Assembly: GCA_022360535.1 (NCBI GenBank)
Contig: JAKSCP010000048.1
Location: forward strand, 1 to 8,879
DNA length: 8,879 nt
Direction: 5' to 3'
DNA from: Pseudomonadales bacterium
GTDB lineage: Bacteria > Pseudomonadota > Gammaproteobacteria > Pseudomonadales > Pseudohongiellaceae
Each line of letters begins with the position of its first letter. The stretch's first letter is position 1. A model generated the notes under the pieces. That model was given only the letters and a program-made list of their open reading frames with translations, ran no database searches and had not been told where the DNA came from. The translations under genes and the position numbers were made by a program. Below, piece by piece: positions 4,553-8,879 of this stretch.

Positions 4553-7500
4553 TTACTGAATAGAAATTTCGCGACGTTCAGGCCGGCGCCATCGAATAGG
4601 TGGAGCAGGTTCAGGTTTTAATTCCACTGCTTCGGTCTCGAGTAATCTCAGTGCTTCCGATATGGCTGCTTCTAACTGCGGATCGCCACCCGCGATAACT
4701 TGCTCTGGCACTTGTTCAACCCAGATATCAGGCGCGATGCCTTCATCTTCCACAGCCCAATTCCCATCCAGATCGAAGAATCCACCGCGGGGTGCAACAT
4801 AACGTCCACCGTCAATTAAAGGTGGTGTATCCCAGGTGCCTACCAGGCCGCCCCAGGTTCGAGTACCAACCAGAGGGCCCACTTCTTGAAGCCGAAACAG
4901 GTAGGGCATCAAGTCTCCGCCGGAACCAGCACGTTCGTTGATGATCATAACCTTTGGTCCAAATATTCCGGCCATAGGCTGTGTCCATGGACGACGATCT
5001 CCCACTGGCGAGTTGAAGTAACCGCGAAGCTCACGATCCATTAGATCAACAATATAGTCAGCGGCCGAACCACCACCATTGTTCCTTTCGTCGATCACCG
5101 CGCCGCGTTTATGTTGCTGGGCAAAGTACATGCGATTGAAATTGTCGTAACCACCCTGGGCAGTATTGGGCAACCACACGTAAGCAAGCTGACCATCTGA
5201 CATCTCATCGACGATGCGACGATTGTTTTCAACCCACGCCCAGGTCCGCAACTGCCCATCACTAGTAATGGGTTCGACCACGACCTCACGTGCGTTTTGA
5301 CGAGAGGGCGAATCGTTCACCAGGAGTTGTACTTGTTGTCCGGCAGTGCCTTCAAATAACTCATAGGGATTGTCTACCTCACTGACATCGACACCGTTTA
5401 CGGCGACCAGAAAATCTCCTTCAGCAACATCCAGGCCGGGTATCGCCAGTGGCGCCGTCAGCCCTGGATTCCAATCTTCGCCGGTAAGAATGCGATCAAT
5501 ACGTACCCCATCTTGGTCCGAGATCAAATCAGCTCCCAACAAGCCCACCGGCACGTTATCCAGCTCAGGATAGTCGCGACCGCGTACATAGGAATGGCCA
5601 ACGGCGATCTCACCGCTCACGATATCCATTAGATAGTTGAGGTCAGAGCGGTGACTCACATGCTCAAGCCAGGGTGAATACCAGGACCAGATCTGATCCC
5701 AGGGAGCGCCGTGCTGGTTGTCTACGTACAGAAAGTCTCGCATGTAGCGCCAACTTTCTTTTAACAGTTGTGCCCATTCGTCCCTGGGATCCAATTGCAC
5801 TCTCAATCCAGACACATCGAGATTACTTTGATCGCCATCTCTCGGTGGTCGATCAGTGTTAAGTACTTGCCAGTTGCTACCCGAACGAATCAGCATTTTC
5901 TTCCTGTCAAATGATGCAGTGGCAAAATTCACACTGCCAAATTCTTCGGCTTCTTGATCATCAATACTGAATTTTTTCAAAGTCGCTTGAGGTGGTCCGG
6001 CAACACCAACATCGGGTTGAGTCTGTAACACGAAAACAGAACCGGCTGGCGCAGGTAAAAGACCTTGGTACTGAGTAACTGGCAAAGAGGTAGCGACTAT
6101 CCGATCCATGAATCCGGCTACATCAACATCAATGGGATCGAGTACACGAGGGTTTGAGGATTCACCTGATTCCTCTTCGCTATCAGATTCTTCATCGCCG
6201 TTTTCTTCATTGACTGCAGGTTCGTCTCCCAGTTTAGGAAGTAAGGGCGACTTACCTTCTTCGGATAACAAACCCAGATAAAGTGCATATTTGATCGGGC
6301 GGTCATAACTCGTCATATCCAACCAGCCGACATTCAACCCAAGATTGGTGGATGCGAGAAACCAGAGATATTCGCCTCCAGCATCCCAGACTGGAGTGAT
6401 CGCGTCCGCCATTCCATCTGTTATCTGGTGAGTTTCATCCGTGTCCACGTTGTAGACGAATATGGCACGATGTGAATTATCGAGTCTGCGTGCATAGGCA
6501 ATCCATTTACCATCAGGAGACCAGGCAGGTTGCAGAGAGCGCTCAGGATGAGCAAAGCGTTCCGTGTCCACATGAGAGAGTTCACCGCTGCTCGTATCCA
6601 CTACCAACAAACGCATGTCGGTGTCGGTAAACGCAATATGTCCGTCGCCTGGTGACCAGGTTGGCTGAAAGAAAAAAGTGGGTTCAGGAATATCGATTAT
6701 TCGTCTTTCACCAAGCCCAGTCTGATCGGTAATCACTAATTGGTACTCGCCAGACTCATCAGAGAAGTAAGCAATCTGTTGCCCATCAGTAGACCAGCCA
6801 GGGTAACGTTCGGCTGCACCTGAGTTGCTTGTCAGATTTCTCCAGCTACCATCTTCAACCGGCACAGTGAGAATTTCGCCACGATGTTCAAACAGTGCCC
6901 GCTGACCAGTGGGCGACAATGTGGCGTTCTGTAATCCTGTCGCAGGTACATCTTCCCATCGCCTACGCGCAAAATTCAGATCGCCTTCAGCATAGATTTC
7001 TAATTGCCTGCGAGTGCCGGATGCAGGATCGAGTTCATGCAGGTAACCCCCTTGCTCATACACGATCACGCCGTCGCCACCATCCAGGTCTTTAACGTCG
7101 AACTGCCAGTGAAAAGTGAGTTGTTCGTTGGCACCGGTTTCCGGATCGAAGCGCCAGATATTGCTGGCCCAATCGGCTTCCGACAAATAGTAAACCTGAC
7201 CATCCAACCACACGGGTGACATATGCCGCTCACGACCTTGCGGCGTGAGTGTCTGCTCATAGGTTTCCAAATCCACAATGGAAATAGGTCTGGCGTGACC
7301 TCCCCGATGATTGCGCCACTCCGGATCCCAAAAACCGATTTCCTGGTAGGCCATGTAGCGCCCATCTTCCGACATCTCTCCGTCGTAGGCCTGGGGGATA
7401 GCGGTGGCTTCCGGCAATCCGCCATCGAGAGGCACTGTATAAAACGTCCAGACTTTCGTTGGTTCAGTTTTTCGAGTGGAGCGAAACAGAATGGAGTCTC

Positions 7501-7888
7501 CATTCGGTGTCCAGCCCATCACCACATCGGCGCCTGGATGCCAGGTAAGCCGCGTTGGTTCTCCTCCATTTGTGGAAACCACATAGACATCCTGATTGCC
7601 ATGGTATTCGCCGGTGAATGCGACCAGCGATCCATCCGGAGAAAACTTAGGGTCAGTTTCACCTCCTTCTGCTGTAGTCAGCCGCCTGGCGCTGCCACCT
7701 TCTCTTCCCACCACCCAAACATCGTTGGCATGAACGAACGCGATGCTATCGGTCGTTACGGTAGGTTGGCGCAATAGCTGGGTGCCATTTGCCATGGTCC
7801 AACCGCTGAGGCTTGCAACCAGGAGTAAAGACAATAGAGAGAAGATTTTTAAGAGGCGCGACCGAGTCGCCAACGGTGCATTTTGCAT
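4553..7888 (-). CDS. Tricorn protease homologue (S41 peptidase with PD40 beta-propeller and PDZ domain), exported
   Basis: An 1111-residue secreted peptidase resembling archaeal tricorn protease. An N-terminal signal peptide (1-33: R9, R11, K14, a Leu-rich core, possible cleavage TMA|N) suggests a periplasmic location. A beta-propeller region follows (about 40-530) with repeated PD40/WD40-like blades: FSPDGSLVAF, WTPNGDSILF, WSTDGQQIAYF, WSPDGKWIAYA. A second propeller region holds a Glu/Ser-rich acidic insert (about 555-577). The helical C1 domain (700-760) carries VGHSYV with catalytic His765. A PDZ domain (780-870) is followed by the S41 core: DERNNGGG (933-940), NERAGSGGDL with nucleophile Ser989, and VEDEGIAPD with Glu1047. 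Ser, His and Glu align with the tricorn catalytic set. ATG 7888 has GGAG at 7 bases; the longer GTG 7933 lacks a ribosome site and would bury the signal peptide. It is divergent from the SDR gene. The family is near certain; the natural substrates are unknown. Confidence 0.95.
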   Translation of the reverse strand: MQNAPLATRSRLLKIFSLLSLLLVASLSGWTMANGTQLLRQPTVTTDSIAFVHANDVWVVGREGGSARRLTTAEGGETDPKFSPDGSLVAFTGEYHGNQDVYVVSTNGGEPTRLTWHPGADVVMGWTPNGDSILFRSTRKTEPTKVWTFYTVPLDGGLPEATAIPQAYDGEMSEDGRYMAYQEIGFWDPEWRNHRGGHARPISIVDLETYEQTLTPQGRERHMSPVWLDGQVYYLSEADWASNIWRFDPETGANEQLTFHWQFDVKDLDGGDGVIVYEQGGYLHELDPASGTRRQLEIYAEGDLNFARRRWEDVPATGLQNATLSPTGQRALFEHRGEILTVPVEDGSWRNLTSNSGAAERYPGWSTDGQQIAYFSDESGEYQLVITDQTGLGERRIIDIPEPTFFFQPTWSPGDGHIAFTDTDMRLLVVDTSSGELSHVDTERFAHPERSLQPAWSPDGKWIAYARRLDNSHRAIFVYNVDTDETHQITDGMADAITPVWDAGGEYLWFLASTNLGLNVGWLDMTSYDRPIKYALYLGLLSEEGKSPLLPKLGDEPAVNEENGDEESDSEEESGESSNPRVLDPIDVDVAGFMDRIVATSLPVTQYQGLLPAPAGSVFVLQTQPDVGVAGPPQATLKKFSIDDQEAEEFGSVNFATASFDRKKMLIRSGSNWQVLNTDRPPRDGDQSNLDVSGLRVQLDPRDEWAQLLKESWRYMRDFLYVDNQHGAPWDQIWSWYSPWLEHVSHRSDLNYLMDIVSGEIAVGHSYVRGRDYPELDNVPVGLLGADLISDQDGVRIDRILTGEDWNPGLTAPLAIPGLDVAEGDFLVAVNGVDVSEVDNPYELFEGTAGQQVQLLVNDSPSRQNAREVVVEPITSDGQLRTWAWVENNRRIVDEMSDGQLAYVWLPNTAQGGYDNFNRMYFAQQHKRGAVIDERNNGGGSAADYIVDLMDRELRGYFNSPVGDRRPWTQPMAGIFGPKVMIINERAGSGGDLMPYLFRLQEVGPLVGTRTWGGLVGTWDTPPLIDGGRYVAPRGGFFDLDGNWAVEDEGIAPDIWVEQVPEQVIAGGDPQLEAAISEALRLLETEAVELKPEPAPPIRWRRPERREISIQ

Positions 7889-7895
7889 GGCCTGT

Positions 7896-7899
7896 CTCC
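7896..7899 (-). promoter_or_regulatory. Ribosome binding site deciding the tricorn homologue start
   Basis: GGAG on the minus strand, 7 bases before ATG 7888. It selects this start over the GTG at 7933, which has no comparable purine site. The resulting protein starts with a normal signal peptide. Confidence 0.65.
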
Positions 7900-8000
7900 A
7901 CAGAATTTGAAGGCTCTTAATCGAATCAAACACTAATGCGGTAGGGTTAGAAAGGCAACATCATTACTGCAATCTGGATGTCCATATCAGCTACATGCGA

Positions 8001-8006
8001 TATAGT
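8001..8006 (+). promoter_or_regulatory. Candidate -10 box for the SDR gene
   Basis: TATAGT, a 5/6 match to the sigma-70 -10 hexamer, lies in the 160-base region between the divergent protease and SDR genes. No convincing -35 box was found 16-18 bases upstream, so only the -10 is proposed. It would give a leader of about 35 bases. Confidence 0.35.
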
Positions 8007-8038
8007 CGTGTCTGCAAGTAAGAAGAAAGAAATTTGTC

Positions 8039-8043
8039 AGAGG
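8039..8043 (+). promoter_or_regulatory. Ribosome binding site favouring TTG 8049 as the SDR start
   Basis: AGAGG, 5 bases before TTG 8049. An earlier in-frame TTG at 8034 has only an A-rich, weak purine tract before it, and an in-frame TAA at 8019 blocks anything further upstream. Confidence 0.5.
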
Positions 8044-8048
8044 TTGAT

Positions 8049-8801
8049 TTGAGTAAAGACAGAATAGTGCTAATTACGGGTAGCAGCCGTGGTATAGGCG
8101 CTGCTTCAGCGAGGCTCTTCGCCGCTAACGGATGGGGAGTATGCATCAACTACATCAACAATGCCGCGGCAGCAGAAGCAGTCGCGAAAGATGTAAGAGC
8201 TTACGATGTACCTTGTACTACAGTTCAAGGTGATGTCTCGAAAGAAGATGATGTGCTTCGCGTGTTCGAAACGGTGGATAGCGAGCTTGGCACACTGTCA
8301 TCGTTAGTTAATAACGCGGGTATTCTACTGCCTCAGAGCCGGCTCTCAGGTATTAATGCCGAACGTCTGAACAAATTGCTCATAACAAATGTCACCAGTT
8401 GTTTTATCTGCAGTCGGGAAGCGGTAAAAAGGATGTCTACAAATGAAGGCGGCAAGGGGGGCACTATTGTTAATGTCTCATCCATTGCCGCGACTCTGGG
8501 CGCTCCCAACGAATACACTGACTATGCCGCGACTAAAGGTGCGATGGACACCTTCACCCGCGGGCTCGCCTTGGAAGTTGCTGGTGAAGGTATTCGGGTG
8601 AATGCAGTTAGGCCAGGCATCATTGATACTGACATTCATGCCGACGGTGGGGAGCCGGGCAGAGTACAAAGACTCGGTCCAATGGTGCCGATGCAACGAG
8701 GTGGTACTGCAGAAGAAATTGCCGAAGCAATTTATTGGCTGGCTTCAGAAAAATCGTCCTATGCGACTGGCACATTTATCGATCTCGCCGGTGGACGTTA
8801 G
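8049..8801 (+). CDS. YgfF-like short-chain dehydrogenase/reductase (classical SDR)
   Basis: A 250-residue cytoplasmic NAD(P)(H)-dependent oxidoreductase. The classical SDR signature is complete: TGSSRGIG (10-17) binds the cofactor, GDVS (61-64) follows, then NNAG (88-91), Asn114, Ser145 in NVSSIAA, and Tyr159/Lys163 in YAATK. Further stretches resemble E. coli YgfF as I recall it: SREAVKRM, VSSIAATLGAPNEY, RVNAVRPG, HADGGEPGRVQR, PMQRGGTAEE and the end GTFIDLAGGR. Length fits the family (about 247 residues). The substrate is unknown; YgfF itself has no firmly established substrate that I know of. No ATG is available near the N-terminus: TTG 8049 (with AGAGG) gives M-S-K-D-R-I-V-L-I-T-G, and TTG 8034 adds five residues. 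GTG 8067 would cut into the first beta strand. A TTG start implies modest translation. Confidence 0.92.
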   Translation: MSKDRIVLITGSSRGIGAASARLFAANGWGVCINYINNAAAAEAVAKDVRAYDVPCTTVQGDVSKEDDVLRVFETVDSELGTLSSLVNNAGILLPQSRLSGINAERLNKLLITNVTSCFICSREAVKRMSTNEGGKGGTIVNVSSIAATLGAPNEYTDYAATKGAMDTFTRGLALEVAGEGIRVNAVRPGIIDTDIHADGGEPGRVQRLGPMVPMQRGGTAEEIAEAIYWLASEKSSYATGTFIDLAGGR

Positions 8802-8817
8802 ATCACCTCACCGTCGC

Positions 8818-8837
8818 TAGATGAAACCCTTCATCTA
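8818..8837. terminator. Small perfect hairpin downstream of the SDR gene
   Basis: TAGATGAA (8818-8825), loop ACCC, TTCATCTA (8830-8837): an uninterrupted 8-base stem, 17 bases after the SDR stop codon. The stem is AT-rich and has no T-run after it, so it is a weak intrinsic terminator at best. It may instead mark the junction with a convergent gene beyond the window. The last 42 bases of the window hold nothing I can assign with confidence. Confidence 0.4.
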
Positions 8838-8879
8838 ACCAACCACACACGCCACCAATCATTTTCTTCACTGGTCGAT

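Noticed and set aside
7066..7503. 145-codon open frame on the minus strand in another frame of the tricorn homologue
   Set aside because: It overlaps the real coding frame; the composition is a frame-shifted shadow and no ribosome site was evident.
7223..7777. 184-codon open frame on the plus strand inside the tricorn homologue
   Set aside because: It lies opposite well-defined propeller blades and its translation shows no domain-like pattern.
7889..7933. N-terminal extension of the tricorn homologue from GTG 7933
   Set aside because: It has no ribosome site and would place 15 residues before a normal signal peptide; ATG 7888 has GGAG at 7 bases.
8803..8877. PspC-like fragment KKMIGGVCGWL on the minus strand
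   Set aside because: The similarity covers about ten residues, the domain is not continued, and a 24-codon open frame is unremarkable; kept only as an edge observation.

Overview
The window looks like chromosomal housekeeping and accessory DNA of a marine-type gammaproteobacterium. The indicators are near-even base composition, tight gene packing, Gram-negative envelope proteins (a lipoprotein, a probable outer-membrane beta-barrel, a periplasmic tricorn-like protease), a GGDEF enzyme, and a short-chain dehydrogenase that closely resembles E. coli YgfF as I remember it. The lineage is inferred from protein resemblance only. No tRNA, rRNA, CRISPR array, transposase, phage or integrase gene was seen.

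Layout. Positions 1-785 (minus) hold the N-terminal 261 codons of an NCS1/CodB-like cytosine/purine permease whose C-terminus lies outside the window. Only 36 bases upstream on the same strand is a six-helix membrane diguanylate cyclase (822-1910), so the two are probably cotranscribed. A divergent intergenic region of about 180 bases separates it from a small plus-strand membrane protein (2089-2523). That gene converges, 9 bases apart, on a minus-strand DUF2490-type outer-membrane protein (2533-3255). A 252-base divergent region leads to a plus-strand pair: a 96-residue lipoprotein (3508-3798) and a class I SAM methyltransferase (3879-4502). They are separated by eight degenerate copies of a 9-base direct repeat that begin inside the lipoprotein stop codon. 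A hairpin at 4510-4543 sits between the methyltransferase and a convergent, very large tricorn-protease homologue (4553-7888, minus). This protease is divergently arranged with a YgfF-like SDR (8049-8801, plus), and a small perfect hairpin follows the SDR.

Functional reading. The window is a set of small transcription units, not one pathway. The most coherent unit is GGDEF enzyme plus permease, a possible link between c-di-GMP signalling and nucleobase uptake. The lipoprotein/methyltransferase pair with its repeat spacer is the most unusual piece of DNA. Several starts differ from the longest reading frame. The protease, the DUF2490 protein and probably the cyclase start downstream of the longest frame. 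The permease (GTG) and the SDR (TTG) have only non-ATG starts available near their N-termini. No convincing multi-gene defence or other novel system is visible; the candidates for novelty are the repeat spacer, the small lipoprotein and the small membrane protein.
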